From assembly GCF_010435915.1 (NCBI RefSeq), contig NZ_JAAFZH010000003.1, positions 434,001 to 498,000 on the forward strand: 64,000 nt of DNA, given 5' to 3'. The position numbers and the translations under genes were made by a program. Each line of letters begins with the position of its first letter. Positions within the stretch are counted from its first letter, which is position 1. The notes under the pieces were generated by a model. It was given only the letters and a program-made list of their open reading frames with translations. It was not told where the DNA came from and did no database searches. Positions 45,489 through 53,827 of the stretch are shown here, piece after piece. This DNA comes from Spirosoma terrae (lineage in GTDB: Bacteria; Bacteroidota; Bacteroidia; Cytophagales; Spirosomataceae).

Positions 45489-46775
45489 TTATTCCTTGAA
45501 TAAGTCTTCGCCAATGAGGTAATTCAATTCTTCGTAAGCGCTAACCCGATCAGCTTTAAGCCGATTCAGTTGTTGTACGCTGTCATTGTAGGCTTCGATC
45601 AGATCGACGAATTCGATCAGCGTAATGTTACCTTTCTGGAAGTTGGTAATCACACCCCGGTTAAGCAGTTCGAACTGCTCGCTGAATTCCTGTTCGAGAG
45701 TCTGTACTCGCCGTTCAACCTCCCGAACTTTTTGCAGCGACGTACTGACTTCATTACTAATCTGAATGATGCGCTGTTTCTGCAGTTGATTCTGGTAGCT
45801 GATCTGGCTTTTCGCAGCCCGAATAGCACCCTGATTTCGATTAAAGAGCGGAATATCTGTCGACAGCGAGAGACCGACGTAGTTGTTGATGTAACTTCCT
45901 GCCTGATCGTAGGCTCCGCCAACGCGCACATCGGGTACGGCCAGGGCTCGTTGGAGGTTGTAGTTGAGTTCGGCCTGACGCGTAAGCGATTCGGCCGCCA
46001 GCAGATCGGGCCGACGACGTAGTGCCATCTGGCGTAACGTATCGTCGGGCTGAACGGGCAGCCGATAACGGGTTAAGGTTTGTTCATTGACGATGGGACG
46101 GATAGGCGATTCAACCGACAAAATCGTCCGTAGTGCCCGCTCGTCATCGGCCAGCTGAAAAATAATACTGGTCCGGTCGTTATTCAGCTGAAAGAGAAGA
46201 GCTTTCAGGCGAAGTAGTTCCCGTAATGAAACGTTGTTTCTCCCATATTGCTTTTCGTAGGCCGAAACAGTCGTTTGCAACGTAGCGAGTTGCTGATCGA
46301 ATCGGGCCAGCGTCTGCCGCTGGAAATAAATGGAATAGAACCGGGTGCGTAAGTCGAAACGAAGGCCACGTAACAGATCCATCATCTCCAGACCTGTCAG
46401 ATGAGCGGCCTCTGCTGCCAGCGCAATCCTTTTGTTACGTTTCCCGGCGGTATATAACAACTGCTCAATAGCCACCGTTTTCTGGCCCTGACGACCTACG
46501 TCCAGTACGCGCTTGGTTTCGTTGTTGTACGTACTCAATTCAACACTGACGGTCGGATTGTCGTAGAGGCTGGCCTGTATTACCTGGGCCTGGCTGGCGT
46601 CGATGCGAAATCGTTCGGCCAGGAGCTGAAGGTTATTTTTTAGAAATAGGCTATCGGCTTGCTGAAGAGTGAGAGTAAGCGAATCCTGCGCCATACCGGA
46701 TGGCGTAGGGGCTGAGGAACCCCTCAGATGATAAAAAATAAATAAGAAACAGAAGAACGTGAACCGCAATCGCAT
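45489..46775 (-). CDS. TolC/CusC-family outer-membrane efflux protein
   Basis: Outer-membrane channel of the efflux system. Start chosen at ATG 46775 (MRLRFTFFCFLFIF), giving a signal peptide ending near GSSA; a TTG lies three codons up. The 428 residues are the normal length, with two OEP repeats of coiled-coil helices: LTLQQADSLFLKNNLQLLAE in the first and, in the second, RRPDLLAAESLTRQAELNYNLQ (DLLAAESLTRQAELNY) and DIPLFNRNQGAIRAAK, of which IPLFNRNQG is the family hallmark. It is the first gene of the structural operon and carries the 11-bp operator array 53 bp upstream of its start. Confidence 0.93.
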   Translation of the reverse strand: MRLRFTFFCFLFIFYHLRGSSAPTPSGMAQDSLTLTLQQADSLFLKNNLQLLAERFRIDASQAQVIQASLYDNPTVSVELSTYNNETKRVLDVGRQGQKTVAIEQLLYTAGKRNKRIALAAEAAHLTGLEMMDLLRGLRFDLRTRFYSIYFQRQTLARFDQQLATLQTTVSAYEKQYGRNNVSLRELLRLKALLFQLNNDRTSIIFQLADDERALRTILSVESPIRPIVNEQTLTRYRLPVQPDDTLRQMALRRRPDLLAAESLTRQAELNYNLQRALAVPDVRVGGAYDQAGSYINNYVGLSLSTDIPLFNRNQGAIRAAKSQISYQNQLQKQRIIQISNEVSTSLQKVREVERRVQTLEQEFSEQFELLNRGVITNFQKGNITLIEFVDLIEAYNDSVQQLNRLKADRVSAYEELNYLIGEDLFKE

Positions 46776-46827
46776 TTGATTCAATTAAATACGGTAGCAA
46801 AGTTCGTTTCTGGCTATTACAGCGGAC

Positions 46828-46878
46828 TTAGAAGTGACTTAGGGGAGAGTTAGAAAAACATTAGAAAATGATTAGAAA
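46828..46878 (-). promoter_or_regulatory. Array of five heptamers with 11-bp period upstream of tolC
   Basis: On the plus strand TTAGAAG (46828-46834), TTAGGGG (46839-46845), TTAGAAA (46850-46856), TTAGAAA (46861-46867) and TTAGAAA (46872-46878), each with a 4-nt spacer. Read toward tolC the unit is TTTCTAA. Seven-plus-four spacing is the layout of PhoB/OmpR-family operators. The unit nearest tolC would cover the -33 position of a possible promoter whose -7 is GAACTTTG (46798-46805). The likely binder is the response regulator 48361-49062. Confidence 0.7.
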
Positions 46879-46958
46879 AGTGATGATGCCTGTATTAGTT
46901 ATGGTTTATAGTTCTCAATAACCGATTCTTGACCGTTGAAAAAGCCAATAGCCAAGCA

Positions 46959-48326
46959 TCAGATATGCGCTAGCGATATCGTAAACGTACTGCCCGCCTG
47001 TAGCTGGCTGGTGACGGAAATTTCTCCCTGGTGTAGCTCAATAATTTTGGCGCAAATCGACAAACCAATGCCGAAGCCATCGTAATTCATGGCGTTATTG
47101 GCTCGATAGAATGACTCGAAAATATGTTGCTGCGCTTCTTCTGAAATACCAATGCCCTGATCATGGACGGCAATTCGGCAGAATTGATGGTCTGTGCTGA
47201 TACGGACGCGAGCCGTATGATCTGGCGAATATTTACAGGCATTGTCGAACAGATTGAGCAAAACCTGTTTGAGTAGATCTTCATTCCCCGTTACCTGAGT
47301 TTCGTTCTCGTCGTTGGGGATATTTTCGTAGTCAATTTCAATCCGGTACGTTGGTTTGGCACTGAGCAGTTCATCTTTGGCCAGAAACACGATATCGTCG
47401 ATTCGAACAATCTGGAATGGGACACTCTGAATGGATTCCAGTGTGCGGGCCAGGAATAAAAGGCTGTTAGTCAGGCTAATCAGTCGGTCGGTGTCCTGGA
47501 GAAGATTCGCCAGAACCTCTTCGTGCTCGGGTACGGTAAGCGGACGGCGAAGCCCCAGCTGAATTTCGGATTTAAGCGCAGCTAATGGCGTACGTAATTC
47601 ATGAGATGCATGCGAAACAAAGCTACGTTGTTGCTCAAAAGCTTGCTCTAGCCGGGTGAGCACGTCGTTAAAGTTAATAGCCAGCCGGGCAATTTCGTCC
47701 TGGCGGTTTCCTTCATCGAGCCGTTGACGGAGGTTACGGGCCGTTATGGCCGAAACTTGTTCATTGATGCGGCTGATAGGACGTAACGATTGCCCGGCAA
47801 AGAATATCCCCAGTCCAATCGTAATACTTAGTCCTCCCAATAAGCCCCAGCCCAGCGTAAGCCGGAGATTTTCCATTTTGCTTCTGCCAAACCGGTCGTA
47901 GGCCGATGACAGAACTACGAGTTCACGACCATTTTGCCGGTATAACAGCCCCACCAGCTCATTATCACCACTGTAGGTTTCAACTTCTCCGTTTTGACGA
48001 ACCTCGTTCAGCAGTTTAGCATTATAGTGAATAATCTGATCGTCTACGCTGCTGTATATGAGGTGGTTACGCGAGTCGAAAATGAGTACTTTTTCGTTGA
48101 TAAGCGCGGTTAACGTATTACGGTCGATAATTTTAAGCAGTTTCTGGTCTACTTCATTGACTTCAACCAGAAACCGAACCGTAGTACGTCCTTTGTTTTT
48201 GAGCCGTTCGTAGAACTCTTCCCGCCGGTAGGTCGCCGATACGACGTAAATAACCACCGAAAATACGATCAGGATCGAGGCAACGATTATGGAAAATTGC
48301 AGCGCTATGCGGTTCCGTATAGACAT
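46959..48326 (-). CDS. Membrane sensor histidine kinase (CusS-like)
   Basis: A 455-residue two-pass sensor. Membrane segment 1 is about 10-30 (FSIIVASILIVFSVVIYVVS), a periplasmic domain of about 130 residues follows, and segment 2 is about 160-182. Then HAMP (SLRPISRINEQVSAITARN), HisKA with the phospho-His in FVSHASHELRTPLAALKSE (about 240-258), and the ATPase with N box LLNLFDNACKYSPD, G1 HDQGIGISEEAQ and G2 GFGIGLSICAKI. It is 34 bp below the response regulator gene and upstream of the efflux genes, so it is likely the sensor for the exported metal. ATG start. Confidence 0.95.
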   Translation of the reverse strand: MSIRNRIALQFSIIVASILIVFSVVIYVVSATYRREEFYERLKNKGRTTVRFLVEVNEVDQKLLKIIDRNTLTALINEKVLIFDSRNHLIYSSVDDQIIHYNAKLLNEVRQNGEVETYSGDNELVGLLYRQNGRELVVLSSAYDRFGRSKMENLRLTLGWGLLGGLSITIGLGIFFAGQSLRPISRINEQVSAITARNLRQRLDEGNRQDEIARLAINFNDVLTRLEQAFEQQRSFVSHASHELRTPLAALKSEIQLGLRRPLTVPEHEEVLANLLQDTDRLISLTNSLLFLARTLESIQSVPFQIVRIDDIVFLAKDELLSAKPTYRIEIDYENIPNDENETQVTGNEDLLKQVLLNLFDNACKYSPDHTARVRISTDHQFCRIAVHDQGIGISEEAQQHIFESFYRANNAMNYDGFGIGLSICAKIIELHQGEISVTSQLQAGSTFTISLAHI

Positions 48327-48360
48327 AGAGGAGCAGGGTTAAGGGAGGCCAAGCGACGAA

Positions 48361-49062
48361 TCAGTCTCGCTCTTCTTTCAGAACGTAGCCCATACCCGGA
48401 CGGGTATGAATTAGTTTTGGGTCAAAATCTCGATCAATTTTTCGGCGCAGGTAATTGATGTACACTTCAACGACGTTAGTGCCTGGATCAAAATTAAGAC
48501 TCCAAACCGTTTCTGCAATATCGGCTTTTGGAAGAACCCGTCCTTTATTGCGGATCATGAATTCGAGCAGCGCAAATTCGCGGGCCGTAAGATCGATGAG
48601 GGTGTCGCCCCGCCTAACTTCTTTAGTCGTTGCGTTGACGGTCAGATTGGCGACCTGCCATATTTCTTCCGCTTCCACTGTATTACTTGTAAGTGCTGAT
48701 CGGCGAAAGCAGGTTGCTACCCGCGCAATCAACTCCCGGAAGTCGAACGGTTTTACCAGATAGTCGTCAGCGCCCAAAGCTAATCCTTCCACTTTGTCTT
48801 CGATTTCCCCCAGGGCAGACAGAATAATGATGGGTAAATGTGGCCGCTCCATCCGAACGGAACGACACACTTCGAAGCCGCTCAGACCGGGCAAATTAAG
48901 ATCCAGAATCAACAGGTCGATGGCTGAGTTTAACGCAGCCTGACGACCGTTTAACCCCTCGTACACTACTTCGGTCAGATAACCTTCGTCCAATAACCCA
49001 CGACTTATGTTCTGAGCAATACGGCGGTCATCTTCAACAATTAATATCTTCTTTTTGGCCAT
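48361..49062 (-). CDS. OmpR-family response regulator (CusR-like)
   Basis: DNA-binding response regulator of 233 residues. Receiver (about 1-120): acidic pair in IVEDDRRIAQN, phospho-Asp in LLILDLNLPGLSG (about 51-63), Thr/Ser in ILSALGE and Lys in YLVKPFDFRELIARV. The winged-helix C-terminal domain (about 135-230) has LTAREFALLEFMIRNKGRVL and the recognition region VVEVYINYLRRKID. It is first in the order regulator-kinase-tolC-adaptor-pump. Proteins of this family bind direct repeats of about 11 bp, which fits the array at 46828-46878. ATG start. Confidence 0.96.
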   Translation of the reverse strand: MAKKKILIVEDDRRIAQNISRGLLDEGYLTEVVYEGLNGRQAALNSAIDLLILDLNLPGLSGFEVCRSVRMERPHLPIIILSALGEIEDKVEGLALGADDYLVKPFDFRELIARVATCFRRSALTSNTVEAEEIWQVANLTVNATTKEVRRGDTLIDLTAREFALLEFMIRNKGRVLPKADIAETVWSLNFDPGTNVVEVYINYLRRKIDRDFDPKLIHTRPGMGYVLKEERD

Positions 49063-49208
49063 GTGCGTTGCGCGATTCCGATACTGGAGGTTAATAGGAG
49101 CTTATAAACAATGGGTTCCCAGGCGGTCGGCTATTGGCCTATTGCCTGGTCTTGGTCCAGTATCTAGTATTCAACGTCTGAAAGCCATTAGCCAATATCT
49201 TGCTGTTG

Positions 49209-51503
49209 TTATACGCGATACCGTTTCAGACTTAGCAGCAAAGCTGGCAGAAGAATAAGGTTGGTCAGACAAGCCATCAGGACAGTTGTCGCTACTAAAA
49301 CACCCAGCGCTGCCGTTCCGCCAAAACCAGAGGCTGCAAAAACAGAAAAGCCACCGGCTAGAATCAGGGCCGTAAAGATCAGGCTAACGCCCGTTTCCTG
49401 AATGGCCGAAGAAATGGCCGCTCCTGGTGCCAGTCCTTTCTCCAGTTGCTGACGGTAGCTCGTCAGGAAATAGACCGTCCCGTCGGAAGAAAGCCCAAAG
49501 GCTATACTAAAAATCAGGATGGTGGAGGGCTTGAATGGAATACCGGCATAGCCCATGATACCAGCCGTTACCAAAAGTGGGATCAGGCAGGGTAACTTAG
49601 ACAGGAGAATAATGGGAACAGAGCGGAACAGAACCATACCAACCAGCGCAATGAGCAGGATGGCAATTCCCAGGCTCTCATACAAATTACCCAATAAGTA
49701 ATCGTTGCTTTTCAGGAATACCAGACTGTGACCAGTCAGGTTGACTTTGTAGTTGGTATCACGGAACAGCGAGTCAATACGAGGTTGCAAATGGCTCAGC
49801 AATTCCTGCATACGGATAGAGCCAATGTCGGCCATCTGATAGCTTACCCGGGCCACCTGTTTGGTGCTGTCGAGGTAAGACCGGGCCAGATTCGACGATT
49901 TAGTGCCAATGGGCGCTTCGGCGGCAAGATCACGTAGCGCCATTGCTGGTGGCAGTACGTAGTATTTGGCATCTCCTCCTCGATAAGACTGATACGCAAA
50001 CCGAATGGCATCGACCAGCGAGCGAGGTTTCGAAAACTCCGGGTATTGAGCGATAATTTTTTCCATCGCCCTGATTTTATACAGCGCTTCGCCGGTTCCT
50101 GAGAAAACACCGTTGGGTTTTCCCGTATCGATTGTTACTTCAAAAGGGAGCGCTCCTTTAAATTCCTTTTCGAAGAAGCGCATGTCGGTATAGACCGGAT
50201 CGTTCTTAGGTAGATCGTCAATCACGAAGCCTTCAACCCGAATCATAGGCAAACCAATGGCGCTGATGATCGTAATGGCTGTAATGATACCATATACGAC
50301 AGGTCGTTTATGATGCACCCAACTATCAACCCGAACCAGGATACGTTGCCACATACCTGTCTTTGCCGACTCCTGATTGGTAATGTTAGGAGCGGGTAAA
50401 TAGCTGAGAATAATGGGCACCATTAGCAGGCAAATGACATAAACAGCCAGTACACACACAGCGGCTACTAAGCCAAATTCGACTAAAAGTCGGCTGTTTG
50501 TGAAGTAAAATACGCCGAAGCCAATTGCTGTTGTTACGTTGGCCAGGAAGGAGGCCAGCCCGATTTCTCGGATGGCATTTTCTAAAGCGAGTTGCTTTTG
50601 GCCATGTTCCGCCAATTCTGCGTGGTATTTATTGACCAGAAAGACGCAGTTCGGAACGCCAATTACAATCAATAGGGGAGGAACCAGGCCGGTCAGCATC
50701 GTAATTTCGTAGCCGAACAGCGATAACGTACCAATCGCAAAACAGACGCCCATCAAAACGACGGTAAGCGAAATAACGACTACCTTAAATGATCGGAACA
50801 GAATCCAGACAACCAGACCTGTTACTATGGCTGCCAGGGCCATAAACAACTTCATTTCGCCCGAAACTCGCTTTGTAACTTCCGTTCGAATGGCTGGAAG
50901 GCCAGAGAAGTGAACGTCGATACCGGTTTGTTTCGCAAACGCTTCGCCCCGCTCCCGAATGGCAGCTACAATGCCTAACCGCTCCTTGGTGTTTACTTTT
51001 TTCTCATCAAGCGAAACGGCCATTAAGGTTGACTGTGTTTCTGGATTGACCAATAGCCCATCATAGAAAGGTAACGATAAAATGCGGGCCTGTAGCGAGC
51101 CGACCTCTTGTTGGGTGCGTGGTCGTTCAGTTACGACCTGGTTGATGCCCCAGCTCGTATCTTTCTTTGCAATCGTGTATAACCGACTAGTGGATAAGAC
51201 ATCTTTAATGCCCGTTAGCTTTCGAACGTCTTCTGTCATATCATACCAGGCCTGATAAACGGGCAGGTCAAACCAGCGTTTATCCTGCCAGCCAACGATC
51301 ATAACAGAGCCATCGATCCCGAATCGCTGTTTGAATTCTTCGTAATGCTGTTGAGTGCTATCTGATAAAGGCAGGACACGGGCAATTTGATAGGAAAGCT
51401 GCAAACGGGAGCCCAGATATGCCATTCCGATAGTCATCAGAATGAGAATACTAAGCCAGAATAACCGCAGTTTTAGAATACCACGGGCAATTAACATCCA
51501 CAT
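49209..51503 (-). CDS. RND/MMPL-superfamily transporter, single-subunit type
   Basis: An integral membrane protein of 764 residues with about 12 helices in two halves, each with a periplasmic loop and a sterol-sensing/MMPL-like bundle (helices from about 205 and from about 600). N-terminus reads RLFWLSILILMTIGMAYLGS then the loop LPLSDSTQQHYEEFKQRFG, typical of RND exporters related to MmpL and to lipid or hopanoid transporters. Seen in helices: LTGLVPPLLIVIGVPNCVFL and SIAFGLSSDGTVYFL, of which the Asp in LSSDGTVYFL is at the usual proton-relay place. No adaptor or OMP gene is next to it; the Cus-like operon is a different unit below. Substrate unknown. ATG start. Confidence 0.88.
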   Translation of the reverse strand: MWMLIARGILKLRLFWLSILILMTIGMAYLGSRLQLSYQIARVLPLSDSTQQHYEEFKQRFGIDGSVMIVGWQDKRWFDLPVYQAWYDMTEDVRKLTGIKDVLSTSRLYTIAKKDTSWGINQVVTERPRTQQEVGSLQARILSLPFYDGLLVNPETQSTLMAVSLDEKKVNTKERLGIVAAIRERGEAFAKQTGIDVHFSGLPAIRTEVTKRVSGEMKLFMALAAIVTGLVVWILFRSFKVVVISLTVVLMGVCFAIGTLSLFGYEITMLTGLVPPLLIVIGVPNCVFLVNKYHAELAEHGQKQLALENAIREIGLASFLANVTTAIGFGVFYFTNSRLLVEFGLVAAVCVLAVYVICLLMVPIILSYLPAPNITNQESAKTGMWQRILVRVDSWVHHKRPVVYGIITAITIISAIGLPMIRVEGFVIDDLPKNDPVYTDMRFFEKEFKGALPFEVTIDTGKPNGVFSGTGEALYKIRAMEKIIAQYPEFSKPRSLVDAIRFAYQSYRGGDAKYYVLPPAMALRDLAAEAPIGTKSSNLARSYLDSTKQVARVSYQMADIGSIRMQELLSHLQPRIDSLFRDTNYKVNLTGHSLVFLKSNDYLLGNLYESLGIAILLIALVGMVLFRSVPIILLSKLPCLIPLLVTAGIMGYAGIPFKPSTILIFSIAFGLSSDGTVYFLTSYRQQLEKGLAPGAAISSAIQETGVSLIFTALILAGGFSVFAASGFGGTAALGVLVATTVLMACLTNLILLPALLLSLKRYRV

Positions 51504-51648
51504 AAGCGAATCGTGTTATAGCATGGAGATCGGACAGATTCTTACGCTGCCCGGTCAGTAATTAGCCCAATTTGTCGAAAATTGGAGCAGGGTTCAGGCT
51601 GGCAGGAATCTAATAAAAACGGAAAAGCAGCCTGATTATACCAAATGA

Positions 51649-51687
51649 GCCGCTTATGGTACTAAAACCAGAATGCCGCTTTTGGTA
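51649..51687 (-). promoter_or_regulatory. Direct repeats near the RND gene promoter
   Basis: Two copies of GCCGCTTWTGGTA (51649-51661 and 51675-51687), 26 bp apart, lie at and just below the predicted start of the RND transcript. On the coding strand the unit reads TACCAWAAGCGGC. A regulator site is likely; the protein is unknown. Confidence 0.35.
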
Positions 51688-51690
51688 GTG

Positions 51691-51722
51691 CAAAGATTCA
51701 GCGATTCGAGAAACATTACAAA
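51691..51722 (-). promoter_or_regulatory. Candidate promoter of the RND transporter gene
   Basis: On the minus strand TTTG (51722-51719), 20 nt, AATCTTTG (51698-51691), one mismatch to the TAnnTTTG consensus. It would give a leader of about 180 nt before the ATG at 51503. Confidence 0.45.
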
Positions 51723-52206
51723 TGATAATCTTTTTAACCAATCAGTAGCCACTTCGGGATGCCAATATAGGTAGGTAGACACTATAGGTAATTCTACTCG
51801 GTTTTCTTTGTTGTGAATGCCTTTGTTAATACAACGTTTTATTTACAGATAGATTTTAGATAAATATTTCTGCGAACTTATTTAATGCCCAAAAATCCAG
51901 ATAAGCTCGATTTATAGTAATTATATCGCTATTTCAGTTAAACTTATATTAATTATAAGTTTACTATTAATGTTTTTAGTGAATTAGATTTACAAATGAT
52001 GATTTGTTGTTTTAGGATTATGTTGTTTTTTTATTAGTTTAATTTAATATGATAATTTAATTGTTATTTCTTCTAAGGAATAAAGTTGTTGCTTTTATTG
52101 ATAATACTTAGAAATTGGTAAACAATTAATTACCTTTACGTACCTGAAGGGACTCAATCATGCGTTTTGAGAACCAAGCTCAATAAAGCTTAATTAAGAA
52201 TAGAAA

Positions 52207-52611
52207 ATGAAGTCACTTTATCACGTCTTGATTGCAGAGGATGATCCGTTTATTCGTAAAGTTTTACGGCAGACGTTAAAGGACGATTTCGATGTAGTTA
52301 CCAAGGAAAACGGGATTGAAGCGGTAAGCTGGCTGGAAGAAGGGAATCCTGTTGATATTATCCTGTCTGATATTCAGATGCCTCATCTGGATGGGAAAGG
52401 GCTTATACGCACGTTAAGGGCTAGTCCACTTTTCCATAAGATGCCTATCATTATCCTGTCGACTTATTCCGACAGTGCAACCCGAATCGATTTTCTCAAA
52501 CTTGGCGCTGACGACTACGTAGTAAAACCATTCAACCCGATTGAGGTAAAGGCTAAAATCATGGCCGTATTACGTCGGGCAGAAGCCAATAACCCTGGGT
52601 CTGCTTCCTGA
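52207..52611 (+). CDS. Single-domain response regulator (receiver only)
   Basis: A 134-residue stand-alone receiver: acidic pair in IAEDDPFIRK, phospho-Asp in IILSDIQMPHLDG (about 53-65), Ser in IILSTYSDSA and Lys in YVVKPFNPIEVKAKI, so all catalytic positions are present and it should be phosphorylated. It has no output domain, so it must act through protein contacts. It is the first gene of the polysaccharide cluster, 46 bp before a sugar transferase that carries its own degenerate receiver-like domain, which suggests the two interact. No kinase gene is adjacent. ATG start. Confidence 0.93.
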   Translation: MKSLYHVLIAEDDPFIRKVLRQTLKDDFDVVTKENGIEAVSWLEEGNPVDIILSDIQMPHLDGKGLIRTLRASPLFHKMPIIILSTYSDSATRIDFLKLGADDYVVKPFNPIEVKAKIMAVLRRAEANNPGSAS

Positions 52612-52657
52612 TTACGATCACTCTCTAACCTAGACGCAATTTGAGAAAGTTATAACC

Positions 52658-53827
52658 ATGCAGGCCACAGAAAAAAGTGTTCAACCGTTTCGGGTGCTCT
52701 ACGTCGAAAAAGATAATCGGCAGGTGCAGGCGTTTCAGCAAGCATTTGATTCACAAATAGAGGTAGTGCAGGTTGCTGACATCCAGGCCGCCCTGGCCCA
52801 TTTGTCTGATCAGCAGTCAGTTGATTTAGTGCTTTACAACGATACGCTAGATAGTAAGCTATTTTTGAATAGCCTGTCGCTGAAGCGGAATCTGGCCCAT
52901 TTACCGGTTGTACTACTGACTAATCAGCACGATATTGATCTGTCCGTAGAACCCTACCACGGTCACGTTATCGATGCTTTCCCCTACAATTATTCTGAAG
53001 ATGACTTACGCGTTCGGCTGAATTACCTGATTCAGAAAAAAGAATATAGTCGCAGCAGCCACGTAACGCATAAGTCGGCATCTGTCCGAATTCCCATCGG
53101 AAAACGGTTGTTCGATATTGCTCTCTCGTTTTTTATTTTACTCATGATTTCGCCCTTGTTACTCATTGTGGCTATTCTGATTAAACTGGATTCGAAAGGG
53201 CCTATTTTCTACAGCTCCAAGCGAGTGGGTACTGGTTTTAAAATATTCGACATGTATAAGTTCCGCACTATGCGGACTGATGCCGACCAGATGCTGGCGA
53301 GCATGGCGTCGAAAAATATGTATAATGCTGCTCCTGTCAAAAAAGCGGATGATGGCCTGTGCGATACGTGCCGATTGGCCGGTACGGAGTGCCAGCGACC
53401 GTTATACATGGATCAGAAACAAATCTGCGAAGTCCTGTATATGGAAGAACAGAATGCAAAAGCTATGTTCTCCAAGTTTAAGGAAGATCCCCGTGTGACG
53501 CGCCTGGGTAAGTTCCTGCGTAATACCAGTATCGACGAATTACCCCAGCTGTTTAACATTCTGAGAGGAGACATGTCGTTTGTGGGTAACCGGCCTTTGC
53601 CACTCTACGAAGCAGAAAAACTCACAACTATCGGATATGCTCGTAGATTTGCAGCGCCGGCTGGTTTAACAGGGCTTTGGCAAGTGACTAAGCGAGGTAA
53701 GGCAAAGGTGTCGGATCTGGAACGTATTCAACTCGATGTGTTGTACGCAAAAACCTATTCGTTTAAAACCGATATGCTGATCCTTCTAAAAACACTTAAG
53801 GCGGTATGGCAGAAGGAAAACGTGTAG
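52658..53827 (+). CDS. Pseudo-receiver fused to a phosphoglycosyl transferase with Cys-rich insert
   Basis: A 389-residue protein in two parts. Residues about 10-125 are receiver-like (FRVLYVEKDNRQ, VDLVLYNDTLD, VVLLTNQHDID, IDAFPYNYSEDDL), but the phospho-Asp position reads Asn61 and the conserved Lys is lost, so it should not be phosphorylated. Residues about 145-389 are the bacterial sugar transferase domain (PglC/WcaJ type) that moves a sugar phosphate to undecaprenyl phosphate: KRLFDIALSFFILLMISP with the membrane helix, DMYKFRTMRTDA, then DELPQLFNILRGDMSFVGNR and GLTGLWQVTKRG. Between FRTM and DPRVTRLG lies an insert of about 50 residues with Cys235, 238, 245 and 257, perhaps a metal site. 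Its stop overlaps the next gene by 22 nt. Confidence 0.9.
   Translation: MQATEKSVQPFRVLYVEKDNRQVQAFQQAFDSQIEVVQVADIQAALAHLSDQQSVDLVLYNDTLDSKLFLNSLSLKRNLAHLPVVLLTNQHDIDLSVEPYHGHVIDAFPYNYSEDDLRVRLNYLIQKKEYSRSSHVTHKSASVRIPIGKRLFDIALSFFILLMISPLLLIVAILIKLDSKGPIFYSSKRVGTGFKIFDMYKFRTMRTDADQMLASMASKNMYNAAPVKKADDGLCDTCRLAGTECQRPLYMDQKQICEVLYMEEQNAKAMFSKFKEDPRVTRLGKFLRNTSIDELPQLFNILRGDMSFVGNRPLPLYEAEKLTTIGYARRFAAPAGLTGLWQVTKRGKAKVSDLERIQLDVLYAKTYSFKTDMLILLKTLKAVWQKENV

Larger units (their letters stand above)
51504..52206. other. AT-rich intergenic region upstream of the exopolysaccharide cluster
   Basis: About 700 bp without a gene, extremely AT-rich from about 51830 to 52190. It holds the promoter and direct repeats of the RND gene (separate entries), a 9-bp palindrome AAACTTATA/TATAAGTTT (51940-51948 / 51954-51962), and TACCTTTA (52131-52138) as a weak -7 word for the receiver gene. 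I saw no small gene in it. Confidence 0.5.
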
